Assembly: GCA_031292015.1 (NCBI GenBank)
Contig: JARLHY010000001.1
Coordinates: 1 to 50,706 of the forward strand
Length of the DNA stretch: 50,706 nt
Direction: 5' to 3'
Source of the DNA: Negativicutes bacterium
Lineage (GTDB): Bacteria; Bacillota_C; Negativicutes; Sporomusales_B; JARLHX01
Made by a program: the position numbers and the translations under genes. Positions 10,601-16,354 of the stretch are shown here, one piece after another. Position 1 is the stretch's first letter. Every line of letters begins with the position of its first letter. The notes beneath the pieces were generated by a model. The model was not told the origin of the DNA. It did not search any database and was given only the letters and a program-made list of their open reading frames with translations.

Positions 10601-12914
10601 TAAGCTGCCAGTCACCGCGTACCCAACGGTGCATCCGTTTTTGGTAGGCACTGAATGTGGCCGGATGGTCATCAATCAGTTCGATATCGGTCAACAGTCC
10701 GGCCCGTAAAAAACCGCCTTCCAGCAAATCGTGACTGAGCACCCGGTTCTCCGGGATGCGTTCACATAGAATAGTCGCAAAGGTGTCGACATCGAAGATG
10801 CCTTTCCCGGTGAAAATGCCCTGCCCCAGCCCGTCCTGATACGGATCGGAGGCGGCAAATACGTATGGATCGATTCCCGGATCCACCGACCAAAGATAAG
10901 CGAACCGCGATCGCAGGGCCCCGCCGTGACTGATGCCAATCCGGGGCTGAAGCACGCCGTATCCTTCGACGACCCTTGTCCGGGCGGCATTGAGCCGTGG
11001 CCGGTTGTAAGGCAGATGCATGGTGCCGATCATCCGCTGCGCGCTTGCCAGCGGCAGCTCGGTATCAGCGTCCAGGGTGATGATGTAACGGATATGCGGC
11101 AAGACGGAGCTATCCCCCACCACAAATTCGTAACTCGTATCGCTGCGGCCTTTGAGCATTTCAACAAATTCCACCAGCTTACCCCGCTTACGCTCCCAGC
11201 CCATCCATACCCCCTCGGACGGGTTCCACCGCCTGCGGCGCTGGAACAGATGAAACGTGCTTCCTCCCGGGGTGGAGTACGCGGAGGTCAACACCTCAAT
11301 GCCGGCGCGGGCAGCGGCGAGGACGGCCGTATCCTCCGGAGCCTTCTCGGCAGCGGCGTCAGCAAAGTCACCGAGAAGAGCAAAATGAATATTCGCGTCA
11401 CGATTGGCCAGATAATGCAGTTCCAGCCTGTCCGCCAATTCCTGCACTTCTTTGACTGTGGACCAGATAACGGGAATAACCACCATCGTGACCGCTTCAG
11501 GAGGAATTCCGCGGGAAAAATCGTAACGGAGCAACGGCCGCGGCGGCCGGACGCACTCGATGAGCCAGTGTAGAGCGGTAACGGCCCACTCACTGGCTGG
11601 CAGGCAGAGCGCCAAAGCCACCGCTGCCCATTGGCCGACGGCAAGGCTTGCGCCGCCGGCGATCCAGCCGGTGAAACCGACAAGAGCGATCGCAAACAGG
11701 CCGGCCAAAGCAGTGAAATACAGGCCGGTGGCGCGGCGTAAAAATTCCGTTTCCGGCAAACAGCGAAGCGAACCGCAAACTTTCAGCGTCTGCCGCAGTT
11801 TCTTGATACCGTCCGCTTCCAGGAGGTAATATGCAACAAAAGCCGAACGAGGCAATTCTGCCGGATCGCGGACCGGATCAGCTGCTTTCGGCGACGACGT
11901 ACCCACTGTCTCATACTCTTTGTTTGCAAGCTCGACAGCCTGCTGCGCCGCAAGGTTTTCCGGCACCCGCAGACGGCGGGCCAGTTGTTCCACCCGCCTG
12001 CGCAGAAGATCGCGGCTGGAAAATTCCAGAAGCGGATAGACACCGGTGCTTTCGCCGCGCAAGGTGCGCTCCACCAGACAAATCTCTTCGAAGGGTTCGT
12101 TCCAGTCCAGACGGGCAATTTTTCGCAGACTACTGAAAAGATTGCCTGTGGACACTTGATAGGCAGCCTGTAGCTGATACTCATAAGAGACGATTCGATC
12201 AAGGCTGTCCGGGCCGTTCTCCAGCTTGCACATCAGCCATTCCCGCACAGTGGCCGAATCATCCGCCCACTCCCGCAGGCGCCTGGCAAGGTAAACCACA
12301 GCCGCGCCGGAGAGCGGCATATCCTGGCCCCCTTCTTCAAGGGCGGCTCTCAGCACCTCAGGCTCCAGCTTCAGGGGCTCCAGTCGGGCCAGCAGACGCT
12401 CGACCGACATGCAGGCTTCCCGCCGTTCGCGGACCAGTTCCATGACCTCAGCCAGCCGTTTAATCAGGGCGACACGCAGGATCAGCGGAACGACCCACGC
12501 CTCGGCGATGGCCAGCGCCGATACTTCCTGATAAAAATTGATATAAGCGATGAGCGAGTCCTCATTTAGATTTCCGTCCACCTGCTCAAGATAATCGGTA
12601 CAAATCGACAGTATCCTCTTCCGGCCGGTCTTGCGTAAGTCAGGCAAATTCCGCCAGAATGCTCCGGAGAGCTGCTGCCGGACAACCAGCACCTGTTCCT
12701 CGATGAACTCGGCATGATCCAAGAGCCATTCTTCCGCAGGCTGCGAACAGCTTGCATCACCATCCCGCAACAAGCGTACAAACATGCGCAATTTCCCGAC
12801 ATCGGCGGACAGATCCCGCCACAGACGCCTTGAAGCCCAGCTTCCGGTGCAGGGATCGTGAGTCAGTGCTAGCTCATGAGCTTTTTGTCGGAGTTGTTCA
12901 GTATGTAGAATCAT
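4653..12914 (-). CDS. Cyclic beta-1,2-glucan synthase (GT84-glycoamylase-GH94, NdvB-like)
   Basis: A 2753-aa envelope enzyme that in characterised homologues polymerises UDP-glucose into beta-1,2-glucan, cyclises it and trims its length. The order is: N-terminal cytosolic region; membrane helices near 395-445; a GT84 glycosyltransferase with LDADTEL near 615 and Q-x3-HRWVRGD near 758; further helices between about 805 and 955; a glycoamylase-like domain near 1240-1400 (DFRMNYQYRAFG near 1300); and two repeats of glycosyl-hydrolase beta-sandwich. The C-terminal GH94 phosphorylase-like domain carries GIGDWNDGMN near 2425. An ATG 21 codons further upstream is open, but the ATG at 12914 has AGGAGG five bases before it and is chosen. 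The gene appears monocistronic. It suggests a periplasm; the product could instead be exported. It is unusual in a spore former. Confidence 0.9.
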   Translation of the reverse strand: MILHTEQLRQKAHELALTHDPCTGSWASRRLWRDLSADVGKLRMFVRLLRDGDASCSQPAEEWLLDHAEFIEEQVLVVRQQLSGAFWRNLPDLRKTGRKRILSICTDYLEQVDGNLNEDSLIAYINFYQEVSALAIAEAWVVPLILRVALIKRLAEVMELVRERREACMSVERLLARLEPLKLEPEVLRAALEEGGQDMPLSGAAVVYLARRLREWADDSATVREWLMCKLENGPDSLDRIVSYEYQLQAAYQVSTGNLFSSLRKIARLDWNEPFEEICLVERTLRGESTGVYPLLEFSSRDLLRRRVEQLARRLRVPENLAAQQAVELANKEYETVGTSSPKAADPVRDPAELPRSAFVAYYLLEADGIKKLRQTLKVCGSLRCLPETEFLRRATGLYFTALAGLFAIALVGFTGWIAGGASLAVGQWAAVALALCLPASEWAVTALHWLIECVRPPRPLLRYDFSRGIPPEAVTMVVIPVIWSTVKEVQELADRLELHYLANRDANIHFALLGDFADAAAEKAPEDTAVLAAARAGIEVLTSAYSTPGGSTFHLFQRRRRWNPSEGVWMGWERKRGKLVEFVEMLKGRSDTSYEFVVGDSSVLPHIRYIITLDADTELPLASAQRMIGTMHLPYNRPRLNAARTRVVEGYGVLQPRIGISHGGALRSRFAYLWSVDPGIDPYVFAASDPYQDGLGQGIFTGKGIFDVDTFATILCERIPENRVLSHDLLEGGFLRAGLLTDIELIDDHPATFSAYQKRMHRWVRGDWQLIPWLLYRVRDRRGALQPVDLSPLTRWQMIDNLRRSLLPPAQFAILLLGLTVLPGSPGRWIFLVLATLFLPLVRQLAAIRWSSWRSCSLLGTSGQILTMVMTLPYQSVLLLDAITRTLYRLLISKRQLLEWVSAAETERRQRGGRYPVLLGLYGGCLLVLLFALATAGTAPVLQRIGLALCCLWALAPFAIQWLNRPAVRTEPPLARAEAEELRRLAQEIWIFFEDYVTETEHWLPPDNVQLEPPNGIAHRTSPTNIGLYLTCVLAARDFGFIDSPGLIERLERTIATVEQMAKWQGHLFNWYDTVTLEPLPPLYVSTVDSGNLVGCLIAVKEGVAQWLRSDFAGDGEPPAKEGRVREAGVLDVAFAAELAPGPVGEHRQWVLRGETLLARLESLLSGTDFRPLYDHKAKLFHLGYHAALGKPDSILYDLLASEARQSSFIAIALGHVSVAHWHALGRTMTRVGRRITLLSWSGTMFEYLMPWLFMRTYRNTIWDSTYRAVVWRQAEYARQRGVPFGISESGYYAFDFRMNYQYRAFGVPGLGFKRGLEQDLVVAPYATILALPFAKRQGIESLRRLEELGARGKYGYYEAVDFTEERLPKGRTSVVIRSFMAHHQGMSLLALGNMLLPQTVVDRFHWDKRVRAAELLLQERIPARPRIIKHPALARVRGLDASPAMVGAPREYRGADTLAPEVCILSNGTFTTMVTNSGSGFSRYEGLAVSRWREDPVKDNWGSYIYIRDITSDAVWSPAFQPCRVESCEQRVQFSLDRATFMRVDGQVQTSLEICVSPEWNAEVRRLTLTNTGKEARIIEVTTFLELALAPPMADDAHPAFSKLFVKTAYLEEARCLVARRRPRREDEKPLWAAHALLTADRNLGPVEYETDRAGFIGRGHSLALPQGLRSHLHGRVGSVADPAFIMRRRVSIEPGEQAQLFAITAVAGTKEETLDIVSRFSGDLVVERTFQLAWNRSQIELRHLHLTLQQASAFQTFAGRVLYTPPLRPDREQSIAANGKGQCGLWAFGVCGDLPVIVVRIESQANMQFVASLLTGYEYLRRFGLFFDLVILNESAGGYQQDLQEALRRAVEQVIGCHCAGSGGVFVINAGQLRDEDRTLLLAAARVTLRADGPSLRAQSRLVRRAVALPALLEAVEPVDSAATPAPAPEDVKELLFFNGSGGFSPDGREYQIILKNGNHLPAPWINVIANPRFGCLVSELGPGYTWWLNSREFKLTPWSNDPVLDPPGEVCYLRDERSGEVWSAAPLTGQADRPYTVIHGRGFSRFRYEGPGISQEMTVFVPCDDPVKIISLRLKNTTAVPRRLSVTYYAEWVLGVHRQANAAFIVAEWDETARILLARNAYQEVFRDAWAFLGVFPQTENSAGAAAGELSWTVDRSEFLGQSGIPDKPAAMGRERLSGQTGPVHDSCGAVQAKLTLEPGAERCVYILLGAENSRNAAVNLAAKYRQPGACDQALELVRQFWDGVLDQIVVSTPCPELDILLNGWLLYQTIGCRMWARSAFYQAGGAYGFRDQLQDSLALLHSRPESAWTQILLHAGHQYEEGDVQHWWHQETQRGIRTRFSDDLLWLPYAVARYVEHTGQDSILGETVPFLCSEPLAEGEHERYELTVISPERGTVFEHCLRAIDRSIQRFGEHGLPLIGIGDWNDGMNLAGAEGRGESVWLGWFLCDVLDRFAALCAGRDSERADRYRAVREQLVASLDAHAWDGQWYRRAFTDAGQWLGSVYSEECRIDAIAQSWSVISGAAPEEKAQQAMSSFDRELVDRELSVARLLTPPFDRTEPSPGYIQGYPPGIRENGAQYTHGVIWSIIAWCRLDRGDKAFELFQLLNPLNHTRTANEVRQYAGEPYVMAADVYTADPHQGRAGWTWYTGAAGWMYQAGIEWMLGLRRRGRRLYFRPCIPCDWSGFSANYCLGATCYQIFVNNPDHKSAGATALQIDGREVAFSGQDLKDGPYVELADDGQVHRIILTI

Positions 12915-13105
12915 ATTCCTCCTGAAATCATCAGTGATATAGCCTGGGCGATATTTTCCATCCGCTGGAAGCCGCAAAACAGAAGTCTAATAGAATTTTC
13001 CCCTTTAGGGCATTAATTATGAATAGTTATAGCGGCAAAAACCTGAATCTGGCATCAAAAAGTTCTCTGATAAGCTGCAGGACGCTCATCCTCCGGAAAT
13101 TATAC

Positions 13106-13134
13106 GAAAAACCCACCGGCCTTTTCCGGTGGGT
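13106..13134 (-). terminator. Intrinsic terminator of the glycosyltransferase gene
   Basis: A 9-bp perfect stem, ACCCACCGG (13111-13119) with CCGGTGGGT (13126-13134), followed on the minus strand by a T run. It begins 8 bases after the glycosyltransferase stop codon. Confidence 0.85.
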
Positions 13135-13141
13135 TCCCAGT

Positions 13142-13849
13142 TTACTGCCCTTCTATCATTCGGTGCTCACAACAGACATCGAAGGTCACCATCAGTCGGC
13201 AGCCTTTTTGGCTGGCCGTCAGGCAAAACGGTACATCTTCCCCCTGGGGGTGCGGCCCGTACCTTGCCCCGGTTTCCACCACCCAGCGCGGGATGAGATA
13301 AACCGCGCCGGTTACCGCCACATCCAGCATGCCGGAAAGAGGATATTCAGGGGGATGCATCAGTCCTGCAGCCGACTGGATCATAAAATTGCCAGGGGTC
13401 CGGCCATCGGGTTTCTGCCCGGGAACGTTAGCGATGGCTGCTGCAGCAATACCGTGGTCGCCGGCCAGGGGCAGCAGTTTGCGGACAACGTCCGGCGGAA
13501 CAATAATATCCGAATCGACAGAAAACAAGTAGTCGGCGGAGGTATATAAGAACATGCCCAGCAACAAGTTGCGCAGCCTCGCCATTCGCGCATAGCCATT
13601 CACGCCGTATTCGTGCCGTCGATACCCGGGAGGGTCCAGCCGGTAGTCCAGTCCCAGCCAAACCTGTTTGTTCCTGGCCATCTGTTGCCGCATAAAAGCG
13701 TCGATCAGAACGAGGGTATCGTCGTTACTGTCATTCTCAAGAAAAATATACTCTTTGTCCGCAAAATCCACCTTATCCAACGCCGCAAGGTATTCCGGCA
13801 GTATCCATGCCCGGTTGCGGACAATGCAGCCCATCGCTATTCTTGTCAC
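13142..13849 (-). CDS. Family-2-like glycosyltransferase
   Basis: A 235-aa soluble protein. It opens with RIAMGCIVRNRAWILPEYLAAL, followed by EYIFLENDSNDDT, the usual nucleotide-sugar-binding start of GT-A enzymes. The metal-binding DxD is visible in LFSVDSDIIVPP near residue 113. The pattern resembles Anp1/Mnn9-type and other short GT-A transferases. No membrane helix is present, so it acts in the cytosol. The neighbouring divergent gene, 135 bp away, encodes a Thr/Pro-rich mucin-like protein, an obvious candidate acceptor (inference from position only). The start is ATG at 13849. A terminator follows the stop. Confidence 0.8.
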   Translation of the reverse strand: MTRIAMGCIVRNRAWILPEYLAALDKVDFADKEYIFLENDSNDDTLVLIDAFMRQQMARNKQVWLGLDYRLDPPGYRRHEYGVNGYARMARLRNLLLGMFLYTSADYLFSVDSDIIVPPDVVRKLLPLAGDHGIAAAAIANVPGQKPDGRTPGNFMIQSAAGLMHPPEYPLSGMLDVAVTGAVYLIPRWVVETGARYGPHPQGEDVPFCLTASQKGCRLMVTFDVCCEHRMIEGQ

Positions 13850-13984
13850 CGCACCACATCCCCTCCAGCCCGGAGAAAACGTACTGCTATATCCTATGCC
13901 GCGGCCCTTGGCTCAATACCCGGGTATCATCGCCGCCAGAGAGTCATATACTTTGGCAACAACAATCGCATAGGAGTGTCGGCG

Positions 13985-14536
13985 ATGACGCTACGACCAG
14001 ACTTTCAGAACATCCTGGAAGTTTTCATCTTTACTAACCTTCCGGTGCTGACCAACCCTACTGCTCCTAAGTCGGTGGTCTTTACCAACGCGATAATCCC
14101 CACAATGCCTACAGTTCCCGTCACCCCCACCACCCCGGCCACGCCGCTTTCGCCAGCCATACCTACCGCCGCTGCGACTTCTGCCATAGCAACGCCCTCG
14201 AATACCGCTGCGACTCCCACCACTTCCCTGACCCCGTCCACGCCGGTTGCCGCCACGACGCCCACAACGCCGGTGATCTTCATCACCCCGGAGCTTGTCC
14301 TCGCTCTCCAGGCGGCTTCCCTGAATAACTTCAACGATTTGGTATTGCCCTCCGACCTGCAGAATATCGCCCAGGTGTTCTTCAGCAATCTTCTTCCCGT
14401 TGTCCGCAGCGCCCTGACTCCGGCGACGGCAGTAACCCCGGTCACCGCGACACCGACGACTCCCACAACCCCCACGACGCCCGCAACACCGGTGATTCTC
14501 TCATTATTCAATATTTTTCCGCCGGCAGGCGATTAA
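13985..14536 (+). CDS. Thr/Pro-rich mucin-like protein with a duplicated motif
   Basis: 183 aa, with the start chosen at ATG 13985, which has TAGGAG eight bases upstream; the longer frame runs back into the antisense of the glycosyltransferase. Two copies of a hydrophobic motif, D-x-Q-N-I-x-x-V-F-x-x-N-L-P-V, are visible (residues about 6-20 and 120-135). Each is followed by low-complexity Thr/Pro/Ala segments with TPTTP and TPVTP repeats. There is no signal peptide. Such Thr/Pro linkers are typical O-glycosylation targets, and a glycosyltransferase is divergently encoded next door, so a surface or spore-coat glycoprotein is the best guess. No known family was recognised. The stop codon overlaps that of the next, convergent gene. 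Confidence 0.65.
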   Translation: MTLRPDFQNILEVFIFTNLPVLTNPTAPKSVVFTNAIIPTMPTVPVTPTTPATPLSPAIPTAAATSAIATPSNTAATPTTSLTPSTPVAATTPTTPVIFITPELVLALQAASLNNFNDLVLPSDLQNIAQVFFSNLLPVVRSALTPATAVTPVTATPTTPTTPTTPATPVILSLFNIFPPAGD

Positions 14537-14862
14537 GGCAATTTATCGCGTAATTCTCTGATCTCCTGCCGCAGACTTTCGTTTTGACTCTGCACCTCGG
14601 CCAGCAGCTTATCCATTTGTTGGATAAGCTGCTGGAGTTCGGGCGGCGGCGGCGGGACGGGAACAGGCTCTGCCGCTACACTTATTAGAACCTGCTGCAC
14701 CTCTTCGATGGCCGCCATAGTCTGAATGACGTTGGCGATACTGATAAGCAGGAAAGCAATAATGCTCAATTCCACGTCGTTGAATGTTCTTGCCAGCGCT
14801 ATCGAGGCCGAGAAAGCCAGGGCGGCCAATTCTTCAGCACTCATTGTTTCCAGAAATGACAT
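14533..14862 (-). CDS. Small membrane-associated coiled-coil protein
   Basis: A 109-aa protein with three parts. Residues 10-60 are hydrophobic with two likely helices (AALAFSASIALA; IIAFLLISIANVI). Then a Pro hinge (PVPVPPPPP), then a C-terminal charged coiled coil (about residues 76-108, ELQQLIQQMDKLLAEVQSQN onward). The ATG at 14862 has GGAGGTGATCC upstream. It converges on the Thr/Pro-rich gene, their stop codons sharing the bases TTA/TAA at 14533-14536. The 5' leader has several stable stems. I recognise no family; the architecture suggests an envelope or spore scaffold, which is inference. Confidence 0.7.
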   Translation of the reverse strand: MSFLETMSAEELAALAFSASIALARTFNDVELSIIAFLLISIANVIQTMAAIEEVQQVLISVAAEPVPVPPPPPELQQLIQQMDKLLAEVQSQNESLRQEIRELRDKLP

Positions 14863-14895
14863 GACGGATCACCTCCGACAGATGCCCTACACTAG

Positions 14896-15013
14896 AATAC
14901 GTCACCGCCATAGTGTTGGTGAGTAAGCTTACGGTCGTTACGACCACTCCCGCAGGGCGAGATCGGGGCATAAAGTTGGCCGAGTCCCGCCGCCGGCGGA
15001 AGCCTAGTTGCCC
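14896..15013 (-). ncRNA. Candidate structured 5' leader of the coiled-coil gene
   Basis: In this otherwise empty stretch the minus strand can form several stems: GGGCA/TGCCC closing pairs at 15009-15013 and 14966-14970, an inner GGC/GCC, a GC-rich CCGCCGGCGG hairpin, a CTC-GCCC/GGGAG hairpin at 14947-14961 and a perfect GGTCG-TAA-CGACC hairpin at 14933-14945. All lie between the CheW terminator and the RBS of the coiled-coil gene. It does not match the conserved cores I know for c-di-GMP, c-di-AMP, cobalamin or SAM riboswitches. It could be a new leader RNA or an unrelated intergenic repeat. Confidence 0.35.
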
Positions 15014-15042
15014 ATATCCTTAAAGAAAGCTCTCCTTTCAGA

Positions 15043-15066
15043 CAAAAAAAACCGGCATAAGCCGGC
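15043..15066 (-). terminator. Intrinsic terminator after cheW
   Basis: A CCGGC-ATAA-GCCGG stem-loop (15052-15065) followed on the minus strand by eight T (15043-15050). It lies about 100 bases downstream of the cheW stop. Confidence 0.8.
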
Positions 15067-15162
15067 AAATGGATTTGGATCTGTTTTTTCGTTATTCTGG
15101 CGTCCCGCGGACGGGCCCATCCTATCATGCCGGGGATCAGGGCTTGCCCCGGCCCCTATCTG

Positions 15163-15615
15163 TCATATGCAGCATGCTCCCTGGAAGGAATTGAGTTCTT
15201 CACCGGAAAAGAGATAACCGAGATCCAGCAAGACGATCAGGCGCTTACCAACCTTACCGATACCTTTGATACAGGCCCCCGGATCGCTGGAGCCGCCGGA
15301 GGTCGGTTCGATATTGGCAGTTGCCAGGTACAGAACCTCGTTCACCGCGTCGACCGCGACTCCGATCTTCCTGGCGCCGATCTCGGTGATGATAATCCGC
15401 CGGTCGGGGTTTTTGCCGCTCGGCAAGCCGAATTTGGCGGATAAGTTGACCACCGGAATACTCTGACCGTGCACCATGATCATGCCTTCCATGTACGCCG
15501 GGGTGTGGGGCAGCTTGACAGCTTCCTGATAATAAACAATTTCCTTCGCATCCGCCATGCGAAGGGCATATTCTTCGTTTTCCACCTGAAATATAACTAC
15601 CTGTTCTTCCGTCAT
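15163..15615 (-). CDS. cheW: CheW-like chemotaxis coupling protein
   Basis: A 150-aa single CheW domain, the adaptor between chemoreceptors and the CheA kinase. It begins MTEEQVVIFQVENEEYALRM and contains the usual VVNLSAKFGLPS and RRIIITEIGARKIGVAVDAV blocks. The C-terminus ends in Cys residues (GACCI), which is unusual. The ATG at 15615 has GGAGGG six bases upstream and is preferred over an upstream extension. It follows a 65-aa protein gene in the same direction with about 90 bp between them, so they are likely co-transcribed. No CheA or flagellar gene is near, so this may serve a non-flagellar signalling array. Confidence 0.88.
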   Translation of the reverse strand: MTEEQVVIFQVENEEYALRMADAKEIVYYQEAVKLPHTPAYMEGMIMVHGQSIPVVNLSAKFGLPSGKNPDRRIIITEIGARKIGVAVDAVNEVLYLATANIEPTSGGSSDPGACIKGIGKVGKRLIVLLDLGYLFSGEELNSFQGACCI

Positions 15616-15706
15616 AACAAACCCTCCGGGTAATAACTTGAACCTACTGACCGCCCGAGTGAGTTCTTCCGCCACTAGCGTCGCTGCTGACGCCGGCGGT
15701 TCCGCA

Positions 15707-15904
15707 CTAGGTATTTTCGACAGTCTGCTGCATTATCGCCATAAGCACCCGGACGTCAATCTCCACACTAAAAATATTGCGAAACCGCTCGATACCGTAA
15801 ATTCCGGCTGTCTCGTATGCCTGGATAACAGCACGCACCTGTTCGATTGGGCTAGTATAGTATCCCGCGCCCAGCTCCAAAACTTCCAATCCTTTCGGGG
15901 ACAT
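15707..15904 (-). CDS. Conserved-looking 65-aa protein upstream of cheW
   Basis: The start is taken as ATG 15904, which has AGGAGG nine bases upstream; the longer TTG version would abut the RBS. The protein starts MSPKGLEVLELGAGYYTSPIEQ and has a predicted mixed alpha/beta pattern with RVLMAIMQQTVENT at the end. There is no membrane segment and no Cys. I do not recognise the family. Its position directly upstream of cheW suggests a link to that signalling complex (inference). A possible structured RNA lies just upstream. Confidence 0.6.
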   Translation of the reverse strand: MSPKGLEVLELGAGYYTSPIEQVRAVIQAYETAGIYGIERFRNIFSVEIDVRVLMAIMQQTVENT

Positions 15905-15913
15905 TTGCCCCAA

Positions 15914-16354
15914 CCTCCTCTTTGTAACTACTGAGAAAATTCAGCGCGCACCCACTATCCATTGAACTCCTGACCCGGCTGATCAGTCTCCGCTGCCGCT
16001 TTTCAAGCGGCAATTCGTGCTGAATCTTTACCCGCAGTCCGAATGACTGCCCTTACTCATCGAGGTTGATTGGCGCAGTCTCTGAAAGAACAGTTATCAG
16101 AATCGCGACATCCATATATATATATATCTATCTATAAGCATTATGAACTTAAAGGTTTCCCACAGGCAAAAGAAACATTCTCCCCCTTCCAAGGTCCCAT
16201 TAGTTTCCTGGTATTGTCAAAAACCGATAGGGAAAACCAATATACTTCAATTATATACAGTAATAGCAAATATTTCTATTATCTGAAATTGCCAATTCTT
16301 TTACAAAATATAACACCTCTTCTATCCTCGGAAGATAACAACCGTGTAACGGTG
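15914..16354. other. Intergenic stretch: inverted-repeat element, then AT-rich sequence
   Basis: The left part holds a candidate RNA (entered separately). From about 16080 to 16350 the sequence is distinctly AT-rich compared with its neighbours and contains an alternating TA run near 16113-16126. No start codon with a ribosome-binding site leads a convincing frame there. The plus-strand frame running through this area is antisense to the FIST-PAS-PucR gene. The drop in GC could mark a promoter region or old inserted DNA. Confidence 0.5.
15939..16025 (-). ncRNA. Candidate structured RNA upstream of the 65-aa gene and cheW
   Basis: ATTCAGC (15939-15945) and GCTGAAT (16019-16025) can close an 87-nt domain. 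Inside is a perfect 7-bp hairpin, GCCGCTT-TTC-AAGCGGC (15995-16011), and a CTGATCAG palindrome. On the minus strand it would form the leader of the 65-aa protein-cheW transcript. It matches no riboswitch class that I can recognise. The strand is inferred from the downstream genes. Confidence 0.35.

Noticed and set aside
12915..12977. 21-codon upstream extension of the glucan synthase
   Set aside because: Its ATG has no RBS, while the internal ATG at 12914 has AGGAGG at ideal distance.
14100..14500. Repeat array resembling a CRISPR
   Set aside because: The periodicity comes from ACC/CCC/ACG codons for Thr-Pro repeats; no unique spacers or constant repeat unit.
14005..14511. 168-aa Gly/Val-rich minus-strand frame
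   Set aside because: It is the complement of the Thr/Pro repeats; the plus strand has a better RBS and an internal duplicated motif.
14896..15013. c-di-GMP or c-di-AMP riboswitch
   Set aside because: The conserved core sequences of these classes are not present; only generic stems are visible.
16007..16030. Possible sigma-28 promoter (TAAA, 15 bases, GCCG) on the minus strand before cheW
   Set aside because: The -10 half is only half conserved (GCCGCTTG instead of GCCGATAA) and is part of a perfect hairpin, so the match may be chance.
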